Assembly: GCF_001957135.1 (NCBI RefSeq)
Contig: NZ_MPHK01000029.1
Coordinates: 1-45,806 of the forward strand
Origin: Shewanella sp. UCD-KL21
GTDB lineage: Bacteria > Pseudomonadota > Gammaproteobacteria > Enterobacterales > Shewanellaceae
Length of the DNA stretch: 45,806 nucleotides
Reading direction: 5' to 3'
Positions 16,658 to 25,441 of this stretch are shown piece by piece. A program made the translations under genes and the position numbers. The stretch's first letter is position 1, and the number at the start of each line of letters is the position of its first letter. The notes under the pieces were generated by a model. The model had not been told where the DNA came from. It ran no database searches and saw nothing but the letters and a program-made list of their open reading frames with translations.

Positions 16658-17530
16658 TTAACGGTAAAGTTGGTGTTGTAAAATATAGGCTTGGATGCAC
16701 GCTGGCAGTTTTTTATTTAATGAGCTTTTTGCTAATTTTAAAGAGCCTTCAGCGGTTAAATGAGAGCCATCAGCGGATAAATGAGCGCCTTCAGCTAATT
16801 TTAAAGAGCCTTCAGCGGTTAAATGAGAGCCTTCAGAGGTTAAATGAGCGCCTTCAGCTAATTTCAAAGAGTCAGCAGCAGAAAAATGAGAACCTTCAGC
16901 AGAAAGATGAGCGCCTTCAGCGATTAGTTTCGTGCTTTGGCTGGATAAGTGAGCTTCGTTAGCCATTAACTTGGCCAGTTGCGCCCTTATTTCTGTGGAG
17001 GAGATATCTTGCAAGGTCACTTCAACTGGAAATATATTGCCAACTTTAGCCTCTATCAACTCAGCTTGCTGATAATCGACTTGCTTTTGTTTAAGCAGTT
17101 GCATCATCGGGTGGTCATGGCTCGCTGACCAACCAGGGCGGCGACAAACCACCAAATGGCACAGCTTAAATAATTGCTGCCATTGATACCATGACGCGAG
17201 CTGAATAAAAGAGTCTGTGCCCATAATGAAATAAAATTGATGCTGGGGATAACGCTGGGTTAGTAGCTCAAGGGTGGTCACAGTGTAAGATGGACTATCA
17301 CGATTAATTTCGATATCACACACTTCAAACTCATCATATTGCTGACAAACTAACTCTGCCATAGCTAAGCGTTGCTCACTGCTAACTTTGGTGGTTTGTT
17401 TGTGGGGCGGGATATGATTGGGCATTAGCCAAACTTTGTCTAAATTTAGCTGTTGTTTTACTTCAATGGCAGGTTTGATATGACCATAATGAATGGGATC
17501 AAAGGTGCCGCCTAAAATCCCAATCTTCAT
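16658..17530 (-). CDS. nadD: Nicotinate-nucleotide adenylyltransferase with an inserted heptapeptide-repeat segment
   Basis: NadD makes deamido-NAD from nicotinate mononucleotide and ATP. The catalytic core is intact: GGTFDPIHYGH at the N-terminus, MPNHIPPHK, YFIMGTDSF, and ISSTEIRAQL near residue 177. The family is about 210-215 residues; this protein has 290. The extra residues lie between ISSTEIR and the C-terminal helix (LPACIQAYILQHQLYR). They are tandem heptads such as AEGAHLT, SEGSHLT and AEGSLKL, encoded by 21-base repeats. The frame is kept, and the gene shares ATGA with the holA stop, so it is probably functional: NadD is usually essential. A plus-strand frame through the same repeats encodes coiled-coil-like heptads but is taken as a shadow. 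Confidence 0.95.
   Translation of the reverse strand: MKIGILGGTFDPIHYGHIKPAIEVKQQLNLDKVWLMPNHIPPHKQTTKVSSEQRLAMAELVCQQYDEFEVCDIEINRDSPSYTVTTLELLTQRYPQHQFYFIMGTDSFIQLASWYQWQQLFKLCHLVVCRRPGWSASHDHPMMQLLKQKQVDYQQAELIEAKVGNIFPVEVTLQDISSTEIRAQLAKLMANEAHLSSQSTKLIAEGAHLSAEGSHFSAADSLKLAEGAHLTSEGSHLTAEGSLKLAEGAHLSADGSHLTAEGSLKLAKSSLNKKLPACIQAYILQHQLYR
16731..16961. repeat. 21-bp tandem repeat array inside nadD
   Basis: Nine clear 21-base units run from 16731 to 16919, and two degenerate ones continue to 16961. The units fall into three types, so the array is also a 63-base higher-order repeat: 16731-16793 and 16794-16856 differ at about three bases, while 16857-16919 is more diverged. Each unit is seven codons, so gain or loss of copies keeps the nadD frame. 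On the minus strand they encode heptads of the form [AS][ED]G[AS]HL[ST] or AEGSLKL. Confidence 0.93.
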
Positions 17531-18558
17531 GTTTGCAGTTCTATATGGGCTAATCGTCTGTGGGCATTAGGATCAAATAACAGGCTTAAATGGCTGATTG
17601 CGGTCCAATCTTCTACTCCATGCTGCTTGAGATTGCGCTCAATTTTTGAGGCAAAGGCGAGCATATGTTCGATTTGACTGAGGGTGAGTCGAGTTAATGC
17701 CGCTTGATAAAAGGGTTTACGCTTATCCCAAATACGATGTTTAGGCCATAAACTATTCAGTTGCTCGCCTTGCTCTACTGCAGTTTTTAAACTGAGTAAT
17801 ACATTTAGCTCTTTAAACAATGCCCACATTAGAATTGGCATCGCAGTGCCTTCAGCATTAAGCTGCACTAACATATGCTGGGCATGTTTTTGGTGGTTTC
17901 CCAGCAGCGCATCGGTTAATTGAAACACAGTAAAGCGCGACTGATCTTCAAAATAATCGTTTAAATGATCGCTATGGATTGGCTTATCAGGGCTGAGTAA
18001 TTGCAATAGCTGTAAGGCTTGCTCAGCGGCCAACAAATTACCTTCAAACAAGTTAAACAGCATGGCTTTGGCGTCCATCTGTACCTGTAACTTGTAAAAA
18101 TGAATACGATTATCTAACCAGCGCTGGAACTGTTTTCCTTCAGGGGTAGCGCAAGGTAAATAAATACCATCGCTATCAAGGGACTTAAACCATTTGCTTT
18201 TGGTTTCAGCAGATATCTTTGGCCCATGGATAATCAGAATAATATCCGGATTAGGATTTTGCATCATGGCAGTTAACGCTGCCGAGCCTTCGGTGCCTGG
18301 TTTTGCTTGGGGAAGCGTCAATTCGATGATGCGGCGACTGGCAAATAAACTCATTGATTGCCACTCTTGTAGCAAATCATTCCAGCTAAAGCTGTTGTCT
18401 TGAGTTAAATGTACCCGCTCTTCAAAACCTTGTTTTTTAGCCGCGCTGAGAATTTGCGCTTTGCAGTTTTCAATTAACCACGGGTCGTCACCAAACAGTA
18501 AGTAACAACCATGGATATTTTTGAGATGCTGATTTAATTGATCTGGGTAAACCCGCAT
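17527..18558 (-). CDS. holA: DNA polymerase III delta subunit
   Basis: Delta is the wrench of the clamp loader that opens the beta sliding clamp. The 343-residue protein has the family opening MRVYPDQLNQHLKNI...YLLFGDDPWLIE, the clamp-contact region near SMSLFASRRIIEL, and the C-terminal collar helices (HMLAFASKIERNLKQHG). ATG 18558 shares one base with the lptE stop (TGATG), and its own stop overlaps nadD as ATGA, so lptE, holA and nadD are tightly coupled. Confidence 0.96.
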   Translation of the reverse strand: MRVYPDQLNQHLKNIHGCYLLFGDDPWLIENCKAQILSAAKKQGFEERVHLTQDNSFSWNDLLQEWQSMSLFASRRIIELTLPQAKPGTEGSAALTAMMQNPNPDIILIIHGPKISAETKSKWFKSLDSDGIYLPCATPEGKQFQRWLDNRIHFYKLQVQMDAKAMLFNLFEGNLLAAEQALQLLQLLSPDKPIHSDHLNDYFEDQSRFTVFQLTDALLGNHQKHAQHMLVQLNAEGTAMPILMWALFKELNVLLSLKTAVEQGEQLNSLWPKHRIWDKRKPFYQAALTRLTLSQIEHMLAFASKIERNLKQHGVEDWTAISHLSLLFDPNAHRRLAHIELQT

Positions 18559-19067
18559 CAATTCACCTCGATTGAGGCCAGAGTTTGGATAATATTATCA
18601 GCCGCTTGAATACGCATTTCTTTGACTAACATCTCCATTTCTCGGCTTTTTGCTAGTGCAGTACGCGGATCGTCTTGATAATCACGGCGAATTTCAGATA
18701 CGAATCGTTGTGGCTCGCTGCCTGGTAACATCACAGCGTAATTAACCACATAAATAAGCTCATACTCAGCTACGTTACCCGTAGGATATAAAGACAGGGT
18801 TGCACGCTCTAGTGAGTCATTGATGAGGCTTAAAGTAGGGGTTTCATCTGATGCTGGTACGGTTGCCACACGGTGAATACGAAGGCGCTCATTAACCAGA
18901 CGTGTCAGTTCACTGTATTGATCATTGGAACGCAGGTGCAATTCTTCCAGTTCGGCAGGAATTGAATAGCTACGTTGTAATTTAAAGCCGCAACCAGCAC
19001 TGGTCATAATGACGAGCGCCAACAAGGCCAAGTTAATGCGTTTAATTAGCATCACTGTTTTTGGCAT
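18558..19067 (-). CDS. lptE: LPS-assembly lipoprotein LptE
   Basis: LptE plugs the LptD barrel and delivers lipopolysaccharide to the outer leaflet. The 169-residue protein has a lipoprotein signal with lipobox TSAG-C (Cys26), then CGFKLQRSYSIPAELEELHLRS, the conserved start of mature LptE. The rest fits in length, with RDYQDDPRTALAKSREMEMLVKEMR near the end. A second ATG at 19052 (MLIKRINLAL) is equally plausible as the start, since the ribosome site evidence is poor for both. It lies between leuS and holA as in E. coli. Confidence 0.93.
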   Translation of the reverse strand: MPKTVMLIKRINLALLALVIMTSAGCGFKLQRSYSIPAELEELHLRSNDQYSELTRLVNERLRIHRVATVPASDETPTLSLINDSLERATLSLYPTGNVAEYELIYVVNYAVMLPGSEPQRFVSEIRRDYQDDPRTALAKSREMEMLVKEMRIQAADNIIQTLASIEVN

Positions 19068-19188
19068 CCTTTAACTGTACATGCATAAGATGGGTATTCG
19101 GTCACATCTTTAACTTTATGAAGGCGACGAATGACGAGATTAATTGCTTGTCATTGGTCACCTTCAATCTATCGTTACTTATAAATGA

Positions 19189-21768
19189 TTAATTAGCAAC
19201 GATGTTTAGCAGTTTACCTGGTACATAAATCACTTTGCGTACGGTGACGCCATCGGTAAATTTTTGTACGTTTTCATCCGCTAAACCTAGGGCTTCAACT
19301 TCTTCTTTAGCAGCATCTGCAGCTACTGTGATTTTAGCACGCAGCTTACCGTTAACTTGCACGATAATCAGCTTGCTGTCTTCAACTAGTGCAGACTCAT
19401 CAACAGTTGGCCATAGGCTATCTTCGATATCCGTTTGGTTACCTAAGGCAGTCCACATGCTAAAACAAGTATGCGGGATGATTGGGTAAAGCAAACGTGT
19501 TACTGCTGATAATGCTTCTTGCATCAGGGCTCTGTCTTGCTCATTAGCAGACGGGGCTTTTTGCAACTTGTTCATCAGCTCCATGATAGCGGCAATGGCG
19601 GTATTGAACATTTGACGGCGTTCAACATCATCACTGACTTTAGCAATGGTTTTGTGTAATTCACGACGAAGCGCTTTTTGATTGTTATCAAGTGCTTTAG
19701 GGTCAAGCTCAACCACATCACCTTGAGCGATATGATCATGAGCTGTTTTCCAAAAACGCTTAATGAATCGGTGCGCGCCTTCAACACTTGATTCTTGCCA
19801 CTCAAGGGTTAACTCAGGTGGGGCTGCAAACATCATGAATAAACGCACGGTATCAGCACCGTATTTATCAACCATTTCTTGTGGGTCGATACCGTTATTC
19901 TTAGATTTAGACATCTTGCTCATGCCGGTATAAACCAGTTCATGACCTTCACTGTCTACCGCTTTAACAACACGGCCTTTGTCGTCAGTTTCTTGTACTG
20001 TAACGTCAGCAGGAGAAACCCAAACGCGGGCGCCTTTCTCGTTGTTATAGTAATAAGCATCAGCTAATACCATACCTTGCGTAAGCAAGCGTTTTGCTGG
20101 CTCATCAGAGTCAACTAAACCAATATCACGTAGCAGCTTGTGGAAGAAGCGGAAGTATAGCAAATGCATACAAGCATGCTCGATGCCGCCAATATATTGA
20201 TCCACAGGTAACCAGTAGTTCGCTTTAGCTGGATCAAGCATTTGATCTGCGTGCGGGCTACAGTAACGCGCGTAGTACCAAGATGATTCCATGAAGGTAT
20301 CAAAGGTATCCGTTTCACGTAGTGCTGGCTGACCATTTACCGTGGTTTTAGCCCACTCTTTGTCAGCTTTAATTGGGCTTTGAATACCATCCATTACCAC
20401 ATCTTCAGGTAATACAACCGGCAGTTGCTCAGCTGGTGTTGGCATTACTGTGCCATCTTTAAGCGTAACCATAGGGATAGGAGCGCCCCAGTAGCGTTGA
20501 CGCGATACACCCCAGTCACGTAGACGGAAGTTCACTTGACGCTTGCCTTTACCTTCAGCGGTTAGTTTGGCATCAATAGCATCGAATGCCGCTTGGAACT
20601 CTAAGCCGTCAAACTCACCTGAATTAAATAGCACGCCTTTATCAGTAAAGGCAGCTTCACTGATATCCACATCGCTATCAGCTGGCTTGATCACAGCTTC
20701 AATGGTTAAACCGTATTTTTTAGCAAACTCGTAATCGCGTTGATCATGCGCTGGAACTGACATTACTGCGCCAGTACCGTAGTTCATTAATACAAAGTTA
20801 CCGACCCAAATAGGCACTTCTTTGCCAGTTAATGGGTGGATTGCATTAAGACCAGTCGCAACGCCTTTCTTTTCCATGGCAGCCATAGCCGCTTCGGTAG
20901 TATCAACGTTTTTACATTCTTCAATGAATGCAGCAAGCTCTGGGTTATTCTTTGCTGCAGCTTCAGCAAGTGGGTGACCACTGGCAATAGCAACATAGGT
21001 TACGCCCATCACGGTATCAGGACGAGTGGTGTAGATATCAAAGCTATCGTCACTGCCAGCAACACCGAAGGTCATTTCAATCCCTTCACTGCGGCCAATC
21101 CAGTTACGTTGCATCGCCTTAACTTGCTCAGGCCATTCATCTAACTGATCGATATCGTTTAATAGCTCTTCAGCGTAATCGGTGATTTTAATGAACCACT
21201 GAGGGATTTCTTTTTGAACCACCTCAGTGTCACAACGCCAGCAACAACCGTCTTGTACTTGCTCGTTAGCCAGTACTGTTTCATCATTTGGACACCAGTT
21301 AACTGAGGCGGTCTTTTTGTAGACTAAGCCTTTTTCAAATAACTGGGTGAAGAACCATTGTTCCCACTGGTAGTATTCAGGGGTACAAGTCGCGATTTCA
21401 CGACTCCAATCATAACCAAAGCCTAATAGCTTAAGTTGGTTCTTCATGTAGTCGATATTTTCATAAGTCCATGGCGCAGGCGCAGTCTTATTATTGATTG
21501 CGGCATTCTCTGCAGGTAGACCGAATGAGTCCCAACCGATAGGTTGTAACACATTTTTACCTTGCAAACGTTGGTAACGAGCAACAACATCACCTATGGT
21601 GTAGTTACGGACGTGTCCCATGTGAAGTCGGCCTGATGGATAAGGGAACATAGAGAGACAGTAAAATTTCTCTTTGTTTTCATCTTCAGTGACTTCGAAG
21701 GTTTTTTTGTCTTCCCAGTGCTTTTGCACCAAGGCTTCAATTTCTGAGGGATTATATTGCTCTTGCAT
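19189..21768 (-). CDS. leuS: Leucyl-tRNA synthetase
   Basis: LeuRS charges tRNA-Leu. From ATG 21768 (MQEQYNPSEIEALVQKHWE, matching E. coli) the protein has 859 residues. The class I signatures are present: HMGH (in PSGRLHMGHVRNY) and KMSKS (in MSKMSKSKNNG). The CP1 editing domain is seen with TTRPDTVMGVTYVAIA, and a zinc-ribbon-like CCWRC region sits in the insert. The anticodon-binding and C-terminal domains complete it (LIIVQVNGKLRAKI). It diverges from ybeL across a 120-base gap and is 121 bases upstream of lptE. Three Leu tRNA-related features of the window include two tRNA-Leu(TAG) genes, but no link is implied. Confidence 0.98.
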   Translation of the reverse strand: MQEQYNPSEIEALVQKHWEDKKTFEVTEDENKEKFYCLSMFPYPSGRLHMGHVRNYTIGDVVARYQRLQGKNVLQPIGWDSFGLPAENAAINNKTAPAPWTYENIDYMKNQLKLLGFGYDWSREIATCTPEYYQWEQWFFTQLFEKGLVYKKTASVNWCPNDETVLANEQVQDGCCWRCDTEVVQKEIPQWFIKITDYAEELLNDIDQLDEWPEQVKAMQRNWIGRSEGIEMTFGVAGSDDSFDIYTTRPDTVMGVTYVAIASGHPLAEAAAKNNPELAAFIEECKNVDTTEAAMAAMEKKGVATGLNAIHPLTGKEVPIWVGNFVLMNYGTGAVMSVPAHDQRDYEFAKKYGLTIEAVIKPADSDVDISEAAFTDKGVLFNSGEFDGLEFQAAFDAIDAKLTAEGKGKRQVNFRLRDWGVSRQRYWGAPIPMVTLKDGTVMPTPAEQLPVVLPEDVVMDGIQSPIKADKEWAKTTVNGQPALRETDTFDTFMESSWYYARYCSPHADQMLDPAKANYWLPVDQYIGGIEHACMHLLYFRFFHKLLRDIGLVDSDEPAKRLLTQGMVLADAYYYNNEKGARVWVSPADVTVQETDDKGRVVKAVDSEGHELVYTGMSKMSKSKNNGIDPQEMVDKYGADTVRLFMMFAAPPELTLEWQESSVEGAHRFIKRFWKTAHDHIAQGDVVELDPKALDNNQKALRRELHKTIAKVSDDVERRQMFNTAIAAIMELMNKLQKAPSANEQDRALMQEALSAVTRLLYPIIPHTCFSMWTALGNQTDIEDSLWPTVDESALVEDSKLIIVQVNGKLRAKITVAADAAKEEVEALGLADENVQKFTDGVTVRKVIYVPGKLLNIVAN

Positions 21769-21888
21769 CACTCTATTCCGGCCAATGCCGCCCATTGTTT
21801 GATCTAGCGCTAAAAAGCGCGAGTAAGATCTGCATAGAATAAACTAGAAGTGATGCATTAAAAAGGTTCAGATGAAGGAGTATTTACT

Positions 21889-22389
21889 ATGAGTGGACGA
21901 AGTTCAGCGTTATTAGCACTATATAAGACGCTTTTCGAGCAAGTTAAGAAACAATATGATGAAGATAACTCATTGACTGCAAAGAGCCTTTTTGCTTCTG
22001 TGACCCAGTGTAAAGATTATTTGCAATTAAAGTCAGCAGCCGATGCTGAGGAGCTTGCTTTAGCAGAAGATTTTTTAAAGCGTGACATCGCCAGCTACAT
22101 AAAAGAGGAAAATGCCGATAACCTCAGTTTTAGTCCAACTGTCATTGGCATTGAAAACACCTTATGGCACTGGTTGGGTGAAATTACTGATCGCAGCCAA
22201 GTTGAGTGGCATGAAATTGCCCAAGACTTTAAGCATCAGGGTTTTTATATGTCAGGTGAGGTGATTAACCAAGGTAAGGTGATTTGTACTGAGTGTAATC
22301 ATGAAATGAAAATTGAATTCCCCAGTATTATTCCTGATTGCCCGCAGTGTGATAATGAAATGTTTACTCGAGAAGCGCTAACGCCTTAG
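21889..22389 (+). CDS. ybeL: Zinc-ribbon protein, DUF1451 (YbeL-like)
   Basis: This is a 166-residue cytoplasmic protein of unknown function. The N-terminal two thirds are helical, and the C-terminus carries a zinc ribbon with four Cys in two pairs: CTEC (about residues 132-135) and CPQC (about 151-154), in the context GKVICTECNHEMKIEFPSIIPDCPQC. This order and its place next to leuS match E. coli YbeL. A GGAG ribosome site precedes the ATG by about 9 bases. It ends against a convergent terminator facing lnt. Confidence 0.82.
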   Translation: MSGRSSALLALYKTLFEQVKKQYDEDNSLTAKSLFASVTQCKDYLQLKSAADAEELALAEDFLKRDIASYIKEENADNLSFSPTVIGIENTLWHWLGEITDRSQVEWHEIAQDFKHQGFYMSGEVINQGKVICTECNHEMKIEFPSIIPDCPQCDNEMFTREALTP

Positions 22390-22403
22390 TATCTTTAAAA
22401 CAA

Positions 22404-22445
22404 ATAATGCCGATGACCAATGTAGACATTGGGCATCAGCATTAT
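22404..22445. terminator. Convergent terminator between ybeL and lnt
   Basis: Two 20-base arms pair with two mismatches around a very tight centre (22404-22423 with 22426-22445). It lies between the ends of two converging genes (22389 and 22477). T tracts are short, so its strength is uncertain. Confidence 0.65.
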
Positions 22446-22476
22446 AATAAAGTGAGTTCAGATGAGCTTAACTGCG

Positions 22477-24042
22477 TTAATTTCTCTTGGGCTTACAGCA
22501 TAAATATTTGTGTGTGAAGCCAAATAATATCAATAAGCTACATAATATAAGTAACGGTGTTTGGCCAAGGCGCTTAAACCAGGTTTCGCCGTCATATAAG
22601 GCAACGTCAGCCACTAACACCCCAGCTTTAAATTGAGGTAGTTGGTGAGTGATACGACCTTTGATATCAACCACTGCGGTAACGCCGTTATTGGTAGCCC
22701 TTACTAAGGGGCGTCCTAACTCAATTGCGCGCATTTGGGCAATTTCCATGTGTTGCAGTGGCCCGATAGAGTCACCAAACCAGGCATCATTGGAAACCGT
22801 CAGTAAGAAGTCGGTATCTTCATTGACGTTAGCCCGTAACTGCTCAGGAAAGACGATTTCGTAGCATAAAGCCGGCGCCACTTGATAACCTAAAGCATTA
22901 AGGTTTTTTTGCTCATAGCTGCCACGCGCAAAGGATGACATGGGTAAATTAAAAAACGGGGCTATTGGGCGTAACAGACTTTCAAAGGGGACAAACTCAC
23001 CTACTGGCAACAGGTGATGTTTCTTGTAATCATTAATGCCACTTCCAACATAATCGCCCTCAGTCTGCTGAGGGTGATAAGCATTGCCCAATACAATTAA
23101 TGAGTTATAAAAGTCATTTTTTTGCAGGCTAATAATACCGGTAATAATGGCGCTATTATTTAAATTAGCGACCTTGTCGGTATTATGTAAAAAGTCTGCC
23201 ACCATAGCTTCAGGCGCGGGAATCGCGGCTTCAGGCCAAATGACAATATCAGCATCAAAGTTAGGCCGACTTAAATCCATATATTTGAGTAAAGTTGGCC
23301 ATAGTGCGTCAGGCTCCCACTTCATACTTTGCTCAATATTGCCTTGTACTAAAGCCACTTTAACCGTTTCATTTCGTGGGCTAATTTCGGATATGTGCGG
23401 CGCAAGGTAAGTGCAGATAAATATCAATGGGAAAATGATGATAGCACTGGCAAAACGTTGATATAACACCAGTGCGATACTGCCACAAACCAGTGCGATA
23501 ACATAACTTAAGCCTAATGCGCCAATGATACTACCAAGCTCTGATAATGGTCCTTGGGTTTGACTGTAGCCTGCCCATAACCAAGGGAAACCGGTGAGAA
23601 CCCAACCGCGCATCCACTCGGTAAATACCCACAGCGCAGGAAATAACCCTAAGTAACGAAAATAAACTTGCCAGCCTTGAGTTTGCTGATGTTGGGACAG
23701 TTTAGCAGTGAGATAACCTGCTAGCGCTGGAAATAAGGCCAGATACAGCGCCAATATTGCCATTAATGCCATTGATACTATTAGCGGCAAACCACCAAAA
23801 GTATCAATGCTGACATGTACCCAACTAATGCCAAATGCAAAACAGCCAAAGCCAAAGCTTAACCAGTGAAAGAAGTTTTCTTTCGGGGTTAGGCTGCGAC
23901 TTTGCCATAACACAAACAGCATTGCTGCGGGGTAAAAAGCCCAGATAGCGTAGGGTGCAAAAGCAAGTGTGGTTGAAGCACCTGCAACAAATGCAGTCAC
24001 CATTTTAATCACTGATGACTTGGAAAGTTTATTTTTTAGCAC
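22477..24042 (-). CDS. lnt: Apolipoprotein N-acyltransferase
   Basis: Lnt adds the third acyl chain to the N-terminal Cys of lipoproteins in the inner membrane. The 521-residue protein has several N-terminal membrane helices, then a nitrilase-like periplasmic domain. The catalytic Glu271 lies in VIWPEAAIP, the Lys in KKHHLLPVGEFVPFE, and the nucleophile Cys393 in ALCYEIVFPE. WFGDSIGPLQHMEIAQMRAIELGRP is also conserved. A last membrane helix ends the protein. It begins 4 bases after the corC stop, completing the ybeZ-ybeY-corC-lnt run found in many gammaproteobacteria. Confidence 0.97.
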   Translation of the reverse strand: MLKNKLSKSSVIKMVTAFVAGASTTLAFAPYAIWAFYPAAMLFVLWQSRSLTPKENFFHWLSFGFGCFAFGISWVHVSIDTFGGLPLIVSMALMAILALYLALFPALAGYLTAKLSQHQQTQGWQVYFRYLGLFPALWVFTEWMRGWVLTGFPWLWAGYSQTQGPLSELGSIIGALGLSYVIALVCGSIALVLYQRFASAIIIFPLIFICTYLAPHISEISPRNETVKVALVQGNIEQSMKWEPDALWPTLLKYMDLSRPNFDADIVIWPEAAIPAPEAMVADFLHNTDKVANLNNSAIITGIISLQKNDFYNSLIVLGNAYHPQQTEGDYVGSGINDYKKHHLLPVGEFVPFESLLRPIAPFFNLPMSSFARGSYEQKNLNALGYQVAPALCYEIVFPEQLRANVNEDTDFLLTVSNDAWFGDSIGPLQHMEIAQMRAIELGRPLVRATNNGVTAVVDIKGRITHQLPQFKAGVLVADVALYDGETWFKRLGQTPLLILCSLLILFGFTHKYLCCKPKRN

Positions 24043-24046
24043 AGAG

Positions 24047-24925
24047 TTAGTCGTCGAGTTCTTCTAGCTGTTTTTGATCGGGTAACTTCACACTAAGTTG
24101 AATCAAACGTCTGGTGTCGGCATTGGTGACTTTAAACTCGATATTATCGATAACCACAGTTTCATTTCGCTCTGGTAAGTGACCAAATGCGTGTGAAACT
24201 AAGCCGCCAACAGTATCAAATTCTTCGTCGCTAAATTGAGTGCCACAAGCATCATTAAATTCATCAATCGGTGTTCGTGCTTTAATCATAAACACGGTAT
24301 TACTGATCTTTTTGATTTCGGTATCTTCTACTGAGCTATGATCGAACTCGTCTTCGATTTCACCGACGATTTCTTCTAAGATATCTTCAATCGTCACTAG
24401 ACCGGATACACCGCCATATTCATCGACCACAATGGCCATATGATATCGCTGAGAGCGGAATTCTTTTAGCAGTACATCAACGCGTTTGCTTTCAGGCACA
24501 ACAACCGCAGGTCGTATGACTTGATGCAATGAGAAAGGTTGAGCTGATTGTTTAAAACCATATTTAAGTAAATCTTTTGCAAGCAAAATACCTTCAATAT
24601 GATCTTTATCCTCGTTGACCACTGGAAAACGGGAGTGTGCAGACTCGATGACTGTTTCTAGTAGCTCTTCAACAGTGCTATCGATTTGCAATGTGACTAT
24701 TTGGCTTCGAGGGATCATGATGTCGCGTACCCGCAACCCTGATACTTCTAATACGCCATTCATCATTTCGCGGGTGTCTTCAGTAATTAAAGAGCGCTCT
24801 TCTGCGCCGGCAATTACGTCAACTAAGTCTTCGCGATTTTGAGGTTCGCCCTGAAACATCTGACTAATTTTGCCAATCCAGTTCTTCTTACGGGCGTTGG
24901 TACTCGGTGGGATGTCGTCACTCAT
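24047..24925 (-). CDS. corC: CorC/YbeX family CBS-domain protein
   Basis: This is a 292-residue cytoplasmic protein with a pair of CBS domains (about residues 68-190: VRDIMIPRSQIVTL and VDEYGGVSGLVTIEDILEEIVGEIEDE) and a C-terminal CorC/HlyC domain (residues ~205-285). It lacks the membrane domain of larger CNNM-like relatives. E. coli CorC (YbeX) has been tied to magnesium and cobalt efflux and, more recently, to ribosome-related phenotypes. The gene sits between ybeY and lnt, as usual. Confidence 0.95.
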   Translation of the reverse strand: MSDDIPPSTNARKKNWIGKISQMFQGEPQNREDLVDVIAGAEERSLITEDTREMMNGVLEVSGLRVRDIMIPRSQIVTLQIDSTVEELLETVIESAHSRFPVVNEDKDHIEGILLAKDLLKYGFKQSAQPFSLHQVIRPAVVVPESKRVDVLLKEFRSQRYHMAIVVDEYGGVSGLVTIEDILEEIVGEIEDEFDHSSVEDTEIKKISNTVFMIKARTPIDEFNDACGTQFSDEEFDTVGGLVSHAFGHLPERNETVVIDNIEFKVTNADTRRLIQLSVKLPDQKQLEELDD

Positions 24926-24976
24926 AATATTTTACTAAATCAAAATCAGCATGTTATATGCAGTCGTTTGATTTAT

Positions 24977-25441
24977 TTACGCTTCCTTATATGGATTTGA
25001 AAAACCTAAGCCTTCAATGAGTTGAGTCTCTAATGACTCCATTTCTTCAGCTTCATTATCGATAATATGGTCATAGCCTAGTAAATGCAAGCAGCCGTGG
25101 ATAACCATATGGGCCCAATGTGCAACAAGGGGCTTATTTTGTTGATTTGCTTCAAGTTCTACCACCTCAGCACTAATGATGAGATCGCCTAATAGCGGTA
25201 ACTCTATCCCTGGAGGCGCTTCAAAGGGGAAAGACAATACATTAGTCGGCTTGTCTTTACCACGGTAAGTATTATTAAGCTGCTGGCTTTCAGTATTTTC
25301 AACAATTCTGATGGTCAGTTCAGCTTGCGCCATGGTGTTGCCAAGGGCCGTTGTTACCCATAGCTCAAATTCACTTTGGCTCGGGAGCTTACTGCTGTCT
25401 GCGACGGCAATCTGCAGATCTAAATCAAGTTTAAGACTCAT
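24977..25441 (-). CDS. ybeY: Endoribonuclease YbeY (16S rRNA maturation)
   Basis: YbeY is a metal-dependent single-strand RNase needed for 16S rRNA 3' processing and ribosome quality control. The 154-residue protein holds the UPF0054 signature HGCLHLLGYDH, whose three His bind zinc, plus NNTYRGKDKPTNVLSFPFE upstream. Its start overlaps the end of ybeZ by 11 bases, so the two are translated in a coupled way. Confidence 0.97.
   Translation of the reverse strand: MSLKLDLDLQIAVADSSKLPSQSEFELWVTTALGNTMAQAELTIRIVENTESQQLNNTYRGKDKPTNVLSFPFEAPPGIELPLLGDLIISAEVVELEANQQNKPLVAHWAHMVIHGCLHLLGYDHIIDNEAEEMESLETQLIEGLGFSNPYKEA

Noticed and set aside
16636..16962. Plus-strand frame of 108 codons through the nadD repeats, encoding coiled-coil-like heptads (LQRLNES, LNERLQ).
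   Set aside because: Any 21-base repeat open on one strand tends to give heptads on the other. It has no convincing ribosome site and lies wholly antisense to a conserved essential gene and its flank.
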